Source: Heligmosomoides polygyrus polygyrus (lineage: Eukaryota; Nematoda; Chromadorea; Rhabditida; Heligmosomidae). From it: 64,000 nt of DNA. The stretch lies in assembly GCA_947396885.1 (NCBI GenBank), contig OX377205.1, positions 56,330,969 through 56,394,968 on the forward strand. Reading direction: 5' to 3'. Made by a program: the position numbers and the translations under genes. Each line of letters opens with the position of its first letter. The first letter of the stretch is position 1. Below, piece after piece: positions 44,971-56,200 of this stretch. Below the pieces are notes generated by a model, which was not told the DNA's origin, did not search any database, and saw only the letters and a program-made list of their open reading frames with translations.

Positions 44971-45355
44971 GTACTTACTTACTTACTTACTTACCTACTT
45001 ACTCCCCATTAGCGGGCGTCAGGTTTGAGGGCGGCCTCGAAGCCAGCGTAGCTGTGGGTGCCATGGAGTGGCGGGAATCACGAACAATGTTCTGCCATGC
45101 CAAACTATCCACTTCTTTCGCACGCTCTAAGCAAAAGCCTCGTTTACTCAAGTCATCTTGCACTTGTTTTATCCACGTCTTCTTCGCAGCAACTCGCTGG
45201 ACTTTCCACCCGTTCGGTCTGGTCTTCCACAATAGTTTGTTGGGTATACGCTGAGCTGCCATTCGGTAAACATGTCCAAACCACCTCAGTCGGCGTTTCC
45301 GGACTTCGGATTTGATGGTTGGGTCTCCGCTGTCGCCAGGGTTTTGCACACATCG
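44971..45355 (-). mobile_element. 5'-truncated RTE-type LINE 3' end
   Basis: The minus-strand frame 44,999-45,349 contains KSEVRKRRLRWFGHVYRMA and VQRVAAKKTWIKQVQDDLSK, the C-terminal RT-associated block. It ends at a stop followed by a (TAAG)n tail at 44,971-45,000. A different subfamily from the other RTE copies. 5' truncation is the usual LINE signature. Confidence 0.8.
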
Positions 45356-45368
45356 GTGCTTGTATTAT

Positions 45369-46694
45369 GGGCTTGTGTGATCACAGGAGTCAATTTGTAC
45401 ACGATTATTGCTTCTAGTATTTGAACCTAGCTTTTTTGGGTTTTCATTTGAGCTACCTCTCAATGGATCGTATTTGCATTGTATCATTCTATGGGATCGC
45501 TAACATAAAAAATTTCTTGCTCACATGAAGTAACTGTGTTTATTGCTGACAATGATAATCAACAATTATGATATAGAACTATAAAGCATTTAAAACATAA
45601 TCGCTTATCACACCAAAAGCATCTTACAAACGCTGGGGGTGAACAATCTTCCTCTCCTTGACAAGTCATCACTATGTACTTCTTCTTTGTTGAAGGCATA
45701 ATCGGTAGGCGTAGAGAAGGGCCCCGACTGATCATCAACATATCCAGCCGCCACCAAAGCGTATGCCAGACATGGGAAATACCGGAGCGCAGAACTGCCG
45801 GTAGGTCTGGCTTACAATCTGCAATCGAACAAATGGGTGCGAATGGAATCCAGTTCGTATGGTGTTCTATAGGGCGCGTGCAGCGCAGTCGGAGGAGGCG
45901 CGACTGTCGCGTGCACCCGATACCAGGTTCGTGGTTCGGATTTTCCGCCCAGGCCAACCAAGCCTTCCATCCCTTCGGGGTCGGTGAATTGGTACCAGAC
46001 GTGTCTGGGAAGGATAAAGCGCTGACTTGTTCATCGGCTGGCCACCGCAAGTCATTGTATGGCCAAATACGCATTCATGTCGCCTTCACGACAGCCCGTA
46101 GAAGTAGAATGCGCTGGCGCATCCCAGAAGGGATTGAGTAACGCCGTCCTTTATCCTTATCCTTTATGGTGTTCTATGATATTTACTTCTTTCAACATAC
46201 CGTTTCTGCTGTGTGTAGCAAATGCCGGGTGACGCTGTATCATGTAATCATGCACCCGTCGGATGCACTATTGAACAATCGAAAGAAGTATACATCCAAC
46301 CGCTGGCAGAGGTAGATTGCACCAGCTGGAATGCCCATCAGGCGATGTTTTTTTTTTTCATTTGGGCACCTCTAACATTGGTGTGGCCCTTAAATCCAGC
46401 CCAGCTAGGCTAGGTTTAAATACTAAAAGCATTTGTCGTGTACAAATTGACTCCTCTGATCACGCAAGCCCAAGCCCGAATAAATTGATCTGATTTGTGC
46501 AAAAAGTCTGGCGACACCACTACGCCAACCGACCACATCGGATTCGGTGGCAGCAGGGCGCCAAGAACTTCGCGCTCACGCGTCCACTCGGTTTTCTTCG
46601 ACCACAGAAGGTCATTCCGAAAAAAGTAACTATGGTTTTGGACTCCCCACACGGAACCCTACCTTCCGTAAAAACTGCATCGCAAAAGCTCACC
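45369..46694. mobile_element. Long-TIR element, copy A (left arm short)
   Basis: Inverted pair GGGCTTGTGTGATCACAGGA (45,369) and its near reverse complement ending at about 46,470, extending inward about 90 bp. The right side continues to AAAAGCTCACC at 46,694, like the right arm of copy B. The interior 45,545-45,720 matches 48,470-48,620 of copy B (CATCTTACAAA, AACAATCTTC, CTTCTTCTTYGTTGAA). No transposase is seen. Confidence 0.65.
45871..46164 (+). mobile_element. tRNA-derived SINE, copy 2 (best preserved)
   Basis: 294 bp between 13-bp direct repeats TATGGTGTTCTAT (45,858-45,870; 46,165-46,177). A-box-like GCAGCGCAGTCGG, B-box-like GTGGTTCGGATTTTCC, the same body as copy 1 and a CCTTTATCCTTATCC tail. 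It inserted inside the long-TIR element. Confidence 0.95.
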
Positions 46695-46866
46695 GCCACT
46701 CCGGAGGCTCTCCTTGTTAGAGCAATTCCTGACCAGGGTGGCTGGGAATTTCCGATAAAACTCCCAAAACGTTCACTCTATAAGCAGTGGTTCGCTCGCT
46801 CTACAGGTTGTCGCGCCCACTCGACTGATTCGGGCGAGCCTATGCATTGTTCAAGTCTACTAGATT

Positions 46867-47590
46867 TATATGTCAAAAAATAGAGCTCGAGCTGCTGAGC
46901 TCAGATATGTTACTTTTCACAAATGCTTGATTTGAAAAAAGTTAATTAGAAAAGCCGTTTGGAACGCTCCAAGGCGTTCTTTCCGGTAGTAGACCAATGT
47001 AGTATCGAAGTGCTGCCTAGCAAATACTTCACCTATTGGCAAGTGTATGGTTATAGTGGCTTTCACCAGCTTAAACTATGACGATATGAACGAATATGTA
47101 TATGAACCGTACATAGAACACGGAACTACACGCTCGATTGTGGTAGAATGATCGGGTGCAGCCCCGTCTCGGACGGGACGAGGCAAGATGAGCGAGTAAG
47201 CACATCCTACTGCAGTGGAGTAGGTTCCATGGTACTGCTAATTGGGATCTATCCTTGTCGCACAGACCAGGGTTAATTTCGAGGTTTGGGAATCGAACAG
47301 GGGTCGTACTGTGCACCGCTTGGAGGAGGAGGGTCGCACTGTCTCTTGATCTTGGGAGAAGACTGTCTTGTGTTTCTGCAGCTTTAAGGTGGTTTTTGTA
47401 TTTCTTAATTTAAAAAGTAAAAAGGTGCAGGATAAAAATTATATGTCATTACATGTCAAAAGAGCTCGTGCTGCTTAGCTCACATAAGTGTTTCTTTTCA
47501 CAAGTACTTGATTTAGAAAAAATATTTAAAAAGCGGCTTTGGAACGCTCCAAGGCTTTCTTTTCGACAATTGACCAAAGCGTATGCGCGG
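46867..47590 (+). repeat. Direct repeat pair about 150 bp long, 580 bp apart
   Basis: 46,867-47,020 and 47,443-47,590 share GTCAAAARAGCTCG, CTTTTCACAA, TTGATTT, GGAACGCTCCAAGGC and TGACCAA-type words in order. The spacer (47,021-47,442) contains a GTTCGATTCCC word in reverse near 47,290, possibly a tRNA-derived relic. Pair orientation suggests a tandem duplication or LTR-like remnants; no coding sequence lies between. Confidence 0.55.
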
Positions 47591-48029
47591 TACTGTAAAA
47601 CGTCTTGCCTCTACATTATTCGTTTTCTGTCTAACTAGGGAAGGGTTTCTACCGGAATCGGTTGGCCCACCACAGGCTGGCTGTGCGACACAGCTGGCGC
47701 GGGAGTGGTGAGTCGGGGCTCCGTAAGGGCCTCTACAGAGTCTCGCGGCAGCACGCGGAGAACTCGTCCATATCGCACCCGCCGCAGTGGAGACCCGCGT
47801 GCCAGGGGCTGTGGATGAGACCCGTTGGAGGGGGGGGGGGGGTGATAGATGGGTGTCGATTATGGTTCATCTATTTGGATAATTTTTTCAATCTGCATGC
47901 TGGGAATATAATAAATTGGTGCATAATTTCTGTCTGTAAAGGGACTTGACAACCAACAATATAATCTTCGTTAGTGTCGACAAATGTAGGCGTATGGAGC
48001 ACTCAAAATGTAACGCTTAAAAAGAAAAG
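47591..48029. other. Unassigned stretch with a 12-13 G run
   Basis: G tract at about 47,829-47,841. An open frame at 47,662-47,949 reflects GC-rich sequence and has no domain. Confidence 0.4.
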
Positions 48030-49991
48030 AAAGGCTCCCAACTCAAGGTGAGCTTTTGCGATGCTATTTTGACAGGATGTAGGGCCCTGTGGACGGTGTC
48101 CAGAAGCACAGTTAGTTTTTGCTGAACGCTTTTTTAAAGAACTGAAAAAGAGGTCTGTAAGCGTGCGCGCAACTATCATCAACCCCTGCGACACCCCAGG
48201 GGGTGTGCCTTGGCGGCGCAGTTGGTAAGAGTGGCGCCTCATAGAAGCACGCTGGCGTGAGTTTTGGGTTTTAGTCCGCGTACTGCCGATATTTTTGCAC
48301 ATATTCGTTTGTTGTTATTACGCTTCCTCATGCTCACAGGGGTCAATTTTTGACCACTAATGCATAAAATAAACCAAAGCAGTCTATTTACGCCTTCATA
48401 TGTGCTAGTTTTTCAACAGTGCCTATCTGCACCATACCATTTCTCTGGAAATGAAAAGTCCTGTCTTGCTCTACCCTTTTAGATAACAGCTATTGTACAA
48501 ATCTATGAAACAAATGAAACACAAGCACTTGTCGCACCAGCAACATCTTACAAAAGCCAATCAGGAACAATCTTCTCCCTGGCAAGAAATGACCACTTCT
48601 TCTTCGTTGAACGTATGACCGACTCGCCGAAAACACTGGAGCGAAAGAGAGCGACGTTGTTCGTCTTACACGATTTTGCAAAATGTCTTCCGTCACACCC
48701 TAGGTTTTGTATAAAAAGCATGAAAATCAGCAAAAATGATCGCTCGATGGGCACAAAAAGATGACATCATATTTTCTGGGCCCAATCGCGTTGTTTAAAG
48801 GCGAAATGCACATTCCGGCAAAACGATGATTCTACAGGGTACGTAAAAAGTATTGACGCACTAAACGTAAAGGTAGAAATAAGAACACATTATAAAATTT
48901 AACAAGTTTATCAACAAAATGTCAACAATGACCTAGCGAACAGAACAGCATCACTTCTATTTTATATGGGCTTCTTTGCTGCGAATGCAGGGGCGAAGAC
49001 GACAAGAAAAGGCATCGACGGTGCGCCGCAAGTAGTCCACGTCGATTTCGTTCCATGTTTTGACCTTCAGTGATTTGATACTTTTGTGCATTAAAGTTGT
49101 CAATGTGTTACATACTCTTCAAGGACCTCCAAAGTGGCAATTCTGGCGGAAGGCTCGCTGCAAGGGAGGCGCATCCGGCCAGTATCATGGTTTGTGCATT
49201 CATCCCAAGCGTCTCTCGTTTTCGTGGATACAGAAGTGAAGATAAATCAGTTGAACTATCTGTATTGATGTCTTGAAGAAGCATCTGGTTCCTTGGCCTA
49301 AATCCTACCTCAAGAGTAAGCCGTATGTCTCCCAGCAGGATTAGACTTCTGCGCAGAGTCGAGGATTGCATAGGACTTGTACCGCGCCGAACTTGAAGGC
49401 CGCCATTTTGGCAGAGGAATGACCTCTGTATAGACCGAAATTGAATTCGCTGAATTACTCTATATGAGCAGTTTGTAGAACAAGGCCTGCGCTGCTTCCC
49501 ACAAAATTATGAAGTCAGTGAAGGATGAGCTGGTCAATGCATGGAACGAAACCGCTCCACCATGATCTACGCAGTGTGAGCAAATAATGTTTGAAGATAT
49601 ACGAAATTTGGAGCATTTCTAGCCTTTTTATACAACTAAATTTTTTGCAGGATCTATGGGCAACCCTGTATATTGTTGAAAAACTAGCACTTATAAAGGC
49701 GCAAATCGACAGCTTTGGTTTGTTGTAAGCATTGATGACTAAAAAATCAATCAATGAAGTCTAAAATTGACTTCTGTGATCATGAGAAAGCGTAATAACA
49801 GCAAACTATATGCAAAAATATCGCCAGTACGCGGACTCGAACTCAAAACTCCGTCGGCGCGCTTCAATGAGGCTTTCGCGCTTTTAAAAACGCGTTCAGC
49901 AGAAACTAACTGTGGTTCTGAACACCGCCTGCAGGGCCCTACATCCTGTCAAAATAGCATCGCAAAAGCTCACCTTGTGTTGGGAACCTTT
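48030..49991. mobile_element. Long-TIR element, copy B, with tRNA-like sequence in the arms
   Basis: The left arm (48,030-48,361) and right arm (49,736-49,991) are reverse complements, starting AAAGGCTCCCAACTCAAGG / its counterpart, through TTTTGCGATGCTATTTTGAC. Each arm contains a tRNA-like block. On the left this is GGCGCAGTTGGTAAGAGTGG (A-box-like) and GGGTTTTAGTCCGCG. On the right, in reverse, it is GAGTTCGAGTCCGCGTAC (good B-box). The 1.37-kb centre lacks a transposase. Copy A shares the centre. Confidence 0.75.
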
Positions 49992-50639
49992 CCTTGTTAG
50001 CACGATACTAGGTAACCTTAACTGCGCTGAAAGTCTTCGTGGCCTTCCTGCCAGAAGCTAGCCGCGTGAGGTTTCGGGCCTGTCATCACAAGGGCTACCA
50101 CATTATCTTCGAGCTGCTTGTCAGTTGAGAAACGTTTAGTGGAGTTAGAACGGCAAAAGTCAGAGCAAGGGCAAAATGGTACAGAACTGCTGAGTTATAA
50201 GGAGTGTTCTATTAGATTTCGGGCCTTGCATTCAAGAACTCTTAACTTTGCTTGAAAACGGTTCTTCACAAAGCAAAAAGTGCTTTGCTTACTACATCTC
50301 TGACATTGTTAGAGGTCGCAACTGCCAGCAAAGTACGAAGTATTGCGTACAGTAACCTTAGCGACTCCGCACCACCGCCGTTGTCATGGCGGGTCCGCAG
50401 CACCCGCAAGACTGATGCTGGCCTAAAAGGGGTGGACAGCTACGGCGGGTAGTGCTTCTGCGACGCGACGTCGCTGGTACGGTTCTCATTGCTGCCGGTT
50501 TTTTTCATAATTTATCTTTGAAAAGACCTTTTATTGAATTATGGCAATTAAAGAACAAAATGTCGCTGATCCCCTTCATGTGCACTCTCATCGCGGTGAA
50601 GGGGTGAACATCACTTACGATTAGTGATGGCTAACGGCA
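49992..50639. other. Unassigned stretch
   Basis: No recognisable gene. Probably part of the untranslated 5' region of the RTE fragment downstream. Confidence 0.35.
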
Positions 50640-51660
50640 CAAATGGTCACGCAGTACACGATGCTTTGTCGTGTATGGGCGGCTCTCATGATCCCTGGCC
50701 AGGAACATGTGAGTAACCAGATCACCGCCATGGCTCAAACAACTAAACCCGCGCCCCAGTCCTCCTCGCGCCGGAGGTGGACCTCTATGACGTCGGTTGC
50801 ATCCACCTCCGGCGAGGATCATCTAATCTCGGAGTTAAACTATCAGGACGTCATTGGAATCGGACTACCGGAAACTCCCTACCACCACGACGCGGAAACT
50901 GCCTATTCGTCTGCTCTTATAACTGTCGTACGATCGCATCTGAGCAGGATCTTAGGACACTGCTTCACAGAAGCCGCAACATCAAATACAACGTTATCGC
51001 CCTGCAGGAAACGAAAGGCAGAACGGAAACTATAAGAGGGACCGACCACAACGAGCTTCTCATTATCGGAGCAAAGGTGGACAGAAAGAATATTGGCGGA
51101 GTTGGATTTCTCGTCAGTTCGACAGTGCACCACCTAGTAGACTCCTACAAGATCATCAGTCTGCGAGTAGCTGTTCTTCGTCTGGAAAGCAAAGATCAAG
51201 GAACCATCTCCATCATAAATGGATATGCTCCAACATCTGCGGCCACAGATGAAGAAAAGGAGGAATTCTACAAGCTGTTCGAAAGGACTGTCAACGACGA
51301 GAAGAGCTACTACAAAGTTGTCGTTGGAGACTTCAACGCTTTCGTCGGTACGAATGATCACGACGAATGGAGGCTAGGACCACATGGAACTTCCTCAAGG
51401 AACGAAAACGGAGAGCGCCTGATAGACTCCCTATCAGCGTGCCATCTCAACCATGGAAATTCTATGTTCAAGAAGCCTTCAAACCGGCGATGGACCTGAG
51501 AAAGCCAAATGGAGAAACACGTTCGGAGATCGACCATGTTCATACAAACAGACGCTGGAGTCTGTTCGACGTCTCCGTGCTGCCTTCATTTGACACCGGC
51601 TCGGATCACCGTCTTGTCCGTGCTGACTCTCAAAAAGAGGATGTTCAAGCGTGACACTCA
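50640..51660 (+). pseudogene. RTE-type endonuclease fragment
   Basis: The open frame 50,777-51,499 contains FVCSYNCRTIASEQDLR, YNVIALQETKGRTE (catalytic Glu), GGVGFLVSSTVHHLV, INGYAPTS and VVVGDFNAFVG (Asp/Asn). A frameshift near 51,490 carries on with SEIDHVHTNRRWSLFDVSVL and TGSDHRLVRAD (Asp-His). No RT follows, so it is a 3'-truncated copy, which is unusual for LINEs. A 13-bp perfect stem (50,769-50,781 with 50,802-50,814) lies at its start. Confidence 0.9.
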
Positions 51661-51839
51661 TAAACCGGCACTGGTGAGGATCCCCACATTCAAGTCTGAG
51701 GAGTTGGAATATGCAATAAAGTCGTATAATTGGAATTTTCTTGAAGACCCATCGAACCCTCCTCATTGGAACTCTCCCTTGAATAATACCTTCCGGGGAA
51801 AAGCGGGGTCTCCCCTCTCCGATGGACCATGGGATTCAC

Positions 51840-52008
51840 TGATGGCCAGCTCCACAACGATATTGACCAACCGTCTTCAACCGCAAGTACTGCCTGACTG
51901 ACGTATCCGTTGTCTCTAAGTTTTGTACGGGATCGGACCGCACCCTCCTTCGAGGGAAGTTTCGCTTCTGGCGCCAAGGAGAGCAATCGGAGAAGAGGAG
52001 CAGCTGAG
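51840..52008 (+). pseudogene. Second RTE endonuclease C-terminal scrap
   Basis: The frame reading VSVVSKFCTGSDRTLLRGKF and RFWRQGEQSEKRSS, then stop, is another copy of the endonuclease C-terminal block already seen at 51,530-51,650. It is preceded by frame-shifted LTNRLQPQ-like words. Two different RTE copies were therefore joined here. Confidence 0.75.
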
Positions 52009-52077
52009 AGCTCTACGTTTTTCTCCCTCTTTTACAAGGTAGTATTATCACATCCTGTGGATGTTCTACATACCATT

Positions 52078-52760
52078 TTCACGTTGAACTGGACACTTTT
52101 GAAATCAAATTGGACACTTTTCACGTCAAATTGGATGCTCTTTTAAGCTGGTCTATGAAATTTGAAATCAAATTTAGCGTCTTCCAAATTGAAACGAGCT
52201 TTTTTAAGATTAAACTACAAACTTTCCAAAATGGTTAGAATAATATTCTGTTCGCGGAAATTTTTAAATGTTTTATTTTTTATTTTTTTTTTTACTTCAG
52301 CTGCTCGAATGAGTGAAATAATTTTGTAAAATTTTTCACATTTGAGAAAAACAATAATATAAATCTTGTCTTAAAGCGCAGCAAAGCAGCAATGATATAG
52401 TGCACTACAAGACCAGATTGCGCCATGAACTCGAAAAGCTCGTCGCGATTTTTATTTGATTGATAGTGTAAATGCTGCTTAGATAAAGCATCGAAGTGAG
52501 GATATGTGTGTTTTTTTACAATTGTCTATGTTGCATCGTTTATAGGTGTCAATCTCCACCATAACCGAAATTTTTCTGTCAATCGAATAAAAATCGCGAC
52601 GTCTACGATGGTGGCACGGCGCAGTCTCCTTTTTGGCGCTAAAAAATTGCCGCCCTCGTGTTCTCTAGAACAAGCGATAAACCTTTATTTTTCCACAAAA
52701 AATGAGAATTTTATAAAAATTTCAACAAAATTAGATTTGAAAAGTCTAGTTTGATTTGAA
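52078..52760. repeat. Single-arm relative of the 35.5-kb fold-back
   Basis: Starts with the GGACACTTTTGAAATC minisatellite (52,078-52,195) and continues with the fold-back left-arm order: AATGGTTAGAA, CAGCTGCTCGAATGAGTG, AAAGCGCAGCAAAGCAGCAA, AGATTGCGCCATGAACTCGA and TTTGATTGATAGTGTAAATG. No inverted partner nearby. Confidence 0.75.
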
Positions 52761-53219
52761 AAGTGAAAAGAAAAAGTGTGAAAATGGTATAAGAACGAGT
52801 GACAGCAGTGCTATCTTAGCAAGGCAAGCGACTGAACGCCCCGTGCCGGCTTGTTGAGCTCCCAGGTTAAGGCACCCCAACACTTCCGTGAATCAGAGAG
52901 GCTAGCGTTGGTCTTCCTGTACTCCCCTCGCTATTACTGTTCTTTCACGATCACCCTAGAGGTCGAAAACCTCAGCCTGGAATCACCAGCGGGGAATTCG
53001 CTGGCGCTTATGCCGTCTCCTCACCGACTGAGCCGAGCTGAGTGATGAGAGACTAACGTCCACTTTAGCCTAATTGAGTGATGCCGCCTCTTACAGGCAT
53101 TAAAGCGCCGAAATTGGGCAGTAAATCGCTGGACACACTAAGTGCTCCTGGCAAGCGCAGGTGACGTGTAATGGATGCCAGTGAATGAGAACAAGCAGCT
53201 GTGAGAGAATCTTTACTTT
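52761..53219. other. 3' flank of the homeobox gene
   Basis: Sequence downstream of the homeobox stop codon. I see no AATAAA close to the stop on the minus strand. No repeats or other genes are recognised. Confidence 0.4.
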
Positions 53220-56200
53220 CTATGAAGAGCTCATCTCAGACGTTTCACCATTTGCCGACTGGCACTGGAGGACTCGCTCTCTTCGGTCCTGGTCTGCTTT
53301 CTTCCACTTCGTCCGACGGTTTTGGAACCAGATTTTCACCTGAAATTGCGGGTTTTGCCAGGAATTCATGTTCGGGTAAGAAAGAGCTGCAAGACACCTG
53401 GGTTTCCGTAACGTGAAGGCTCTTGGCTAGTTCGCTGCGTTCGGCACTCGAAAGGTACTTCTTCGTCTCAAATCTGAAATCAGTTATACTTACCAGAAGT
53501 CGGTGTTGTGCTACTTTTCTTTTCAAAAAGGCGGCTTTGGGAGCGGCCTTGGTAACATGCGGGGAACATAGATGGCGAACATACGGAGTGGAAGAAAACC
53601 AGCGGAAAGGTAATCAACGAACACACTCTATTGAGGAACGTTTCTAGCCTGCAAGCTACAAAGCCATTGAAAATTCGAAACAGGTGGATTCATGCGCAGC
53701 TTTCGAGGCGTTGTACCGCTCACTTCATTGAACTCATCCACATTTAGAGTTTCATCGATGAGCAGATACATTTCCTCGGTCGCTTTGATCAAGAGGGCTC
53801 ACAAATTTACCACCGGACTATTCAGCGAATTATGCTCAATCCTCGTCTGGCACTTTCAAGAGTGCAACTATTGCCTACTGCTTTCTGAATCCAAATGTGG
53901 GATCAAAATTTGCTCCGAACCGCTTTGAAGACAAGGGGAAGCGAGAGCATCCAGAGATGCAAGAGGAACTGCATAATCAAAGCTGTCCTTGTGTCTGCAG
54001 TACTCCACGGATGGTTAGCAGTGTAGTCTCATGTTAGAATGGTTGAGGGTTCGGTTCCCGTGCTGATCGCCTTTCTGCACTTTCACCTTGAAGCTCAAAC
54101 ATAGGTCGGATCTATCCTAGTCCGGGGGGGGGGGCACATAACTAACAAGTCTTATATGTATCAAATCCATTTCAGACTTACCGAGCGGCTCCTACAGAAC
54201 AACGTCTACACCTAAACAAGAAAAGTCGCAAATAAAAAACGAAAAAAATCACATTTGTTGCGGTTGTAAGCAGGCAAAGTTGTGTGCCCTCCTTACCATG
54301 TTAGATCCTCGTTATAACATGTCAGCCGGCGGTCAGCACGCGGCATGGCTCCATTGCCTCGCTTTTTGCCCGCCGAGACGGTTGTAAACCGCGGCGACTT
54401 TTTAATTTTATGTTTGTTCGTTCGCTTTTCAGTTCCTTTTAGGTTTCACTTTGTCCTCTAGGAGCCGCTCGGTAAGTTTCAATTTATTTTGTTACCTATT
54501 TTTTAGTTATGTGGCCCCCCTCCGGACTAGGATAGATCCCATAGGTCTTTTCCACATGCTTCGTTTGTATTACCTTCCCACGTCTACTATTATCTACGCT
54601 GTTTATGATGGTACCACAGGTGAGATGTTGTAAAAAAAACTGTAACACAACTGTGTTGCTCACCCACTACCTACTCACCGAATACAGGCAACACCTTCGC
54701 TTAAGTACACAACGCAATCTACCGTCCCCGGGGGACGAGCGTTCTACCCCTGGCCCGCCCACCCCCAACCCTTTGGCTTGCTCGAAGGGTCCAGTGGCTG
54801 CCTTACGAGATAGTGGAGACGCAGACATTTGTCACGCCTCTGTTTAAAGGGCGGGCGTAGAACGCCACTCCGCCACCGTCCCCGGAGCAAAAGGACGACA
54901 GCAGAGACACGAACTTTTTGGGAGGAAAGAGCCCTGGTCGATCGCCAATAATGTTGCAACCGCCCCGACGTCTGCGATTTCACATCGTAACCATTGATTT
55001 CCACGCCATTGTGATTTGTTGCCAAGTGTTAGGTCCCGTTTATACTTCGTCGCGGCGCGACGCGACGCCACGCATAGTGGCCATATTGATTGTGCGACGC
55101 GATCGATCAATTTGGCCTCATTGCGTGGCCATCGCGTCGCGCCGCAACGAAGTATGAACGGGACCTTAGGGATCGTTTAGCCTGAACGAGAGCGCGAATC
55201 ATCGCGTCCCGCGATCAATATGGGAGCTTGTCATACATCGCGTCGCGTGCACCCTAGAAGCTCCCTAAACGATCCCTTATGCTATTTGGGAGCAATAAAC
55301 GTGAAAGGAGGTAAAGAAGAAGAGCAACTGGATGCTACATGTTCGAAGGCCTCGAAATAAAAATGCGTAAGACTGCACAGCTCGCGAATCGATCGCCCTG
55401 TAGTGCAAACGAGGACCCGGACCAAGTCCCGTCTGCATCAAGCAGCTTCGCTCTCGCCGGCAAACTCTTACCTGCTCTCACTTGCGTCCGAACTCGCTAG
55501 CAGCAAACGCCATTCTACATTCGGACTGGGACCGCGAAAGACGCCAGACAAGTCAAGCCCGTTTCAAGTGCCCACTGGTAAGTTTGCGGGCTCCCTAGAT
55601 CAGAACGAATCATACGTGTTTGGCACCGCTGTCAAGGTCAAAGAACAGGTTAGATGCCGAGAACACACCACCGAGGGCGGGAACACTGCGACTTCTGGCT
55701 CTAGACCCTCAACCTGTCTTCTACGTCAAGCTTAGCGGCGGTTTTTGGTAGAACTGCGAGGCGCGACTCTGCAGGAAGAAACCAATATCTGCTCGGGAAT
55801 TATGTCCTGTTTTCAACGGAGAGCGTAGCCAACACCCTTTTCAGTGATGAGGTGGTGTGGCTTCTCGCGAACGAATCAACCGTGCCCTGAAAAGCCAACA
55901 TCGGGAGCCTACGTTCTCTTATCCATGTCCAAGAAATTTCGAGCTTTTCAGGGCACGGTGCATCTCAGCCGTCTTTGCATCTCTACTGCGAAGAGCGCTG
56001 TAGATGGAGGTTTTCATGCTTTCAGCGAGCTCAATAGTGTAGCAAGAGGACGTACTGCTTTTCAAGTTCGAAGATCTGGCGCCCGCTGAATGTCGTTCGT
56101 GCCTTCTTCTTCTTCGCCGGTCTACTGCTGTTCTCTGCCAAGCTCTCCACTGGAAGTAGTGTTTCCTCTCAATTTTTCAGTTTAGTGAAGTCGTGCAGCA

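Larger units (their letters stand above)
53474..56055 (-). other. Homeobox intron 2, 2,582 bp, transposon-rich
   Basis: The donor GTACGT at 56,055 and acceptor TTTCAG at 53,474 join CA|A of a Gln codon (homeodomain position 19). It holds a tRNA-like relic (54,008-54,068), a fold-back element (54,107-54,540) and two back-to-back MITEs (55,032-55,165, 55,169-55,276). A GTAAGT...TTTCAG pair only 20 bp apart at 53,474-53,493 is a decoy. A minus-strand open block at about 53,630-53,785 (YLLIDETLNVDEFNEVS) is unassigned. Confidence 0.9.

Noticed and set aside
46867..47590. Direct repeat pair as LTRs of a short retrotransposon
   Set aside because: No TG...CA boundaries, primer-binding site or coding sequence between them.
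53474..53493. A GT...AG pair 20 bp apart just before homeobox exon 3 that looks like a tiny intron
   Set aside because: Twenty bases is below any plausible spliceosomal intron. Joining across it creates an in-frame TGA, while the donor at 56,055 restores a perfect homeodomain.
53630..53785. Minus-strand open block as an additional homeobox exon
   Set aside because: The homeodomain exons join correctly without it, and no consensus donor/acceptor pair frames it. Left as unassigned intronic sequence.
55844..56089. Plus-strand open frame overlapping homeobox exon 2
   Set aside because: It is the shadow of the minus-strand exon and has no domain.
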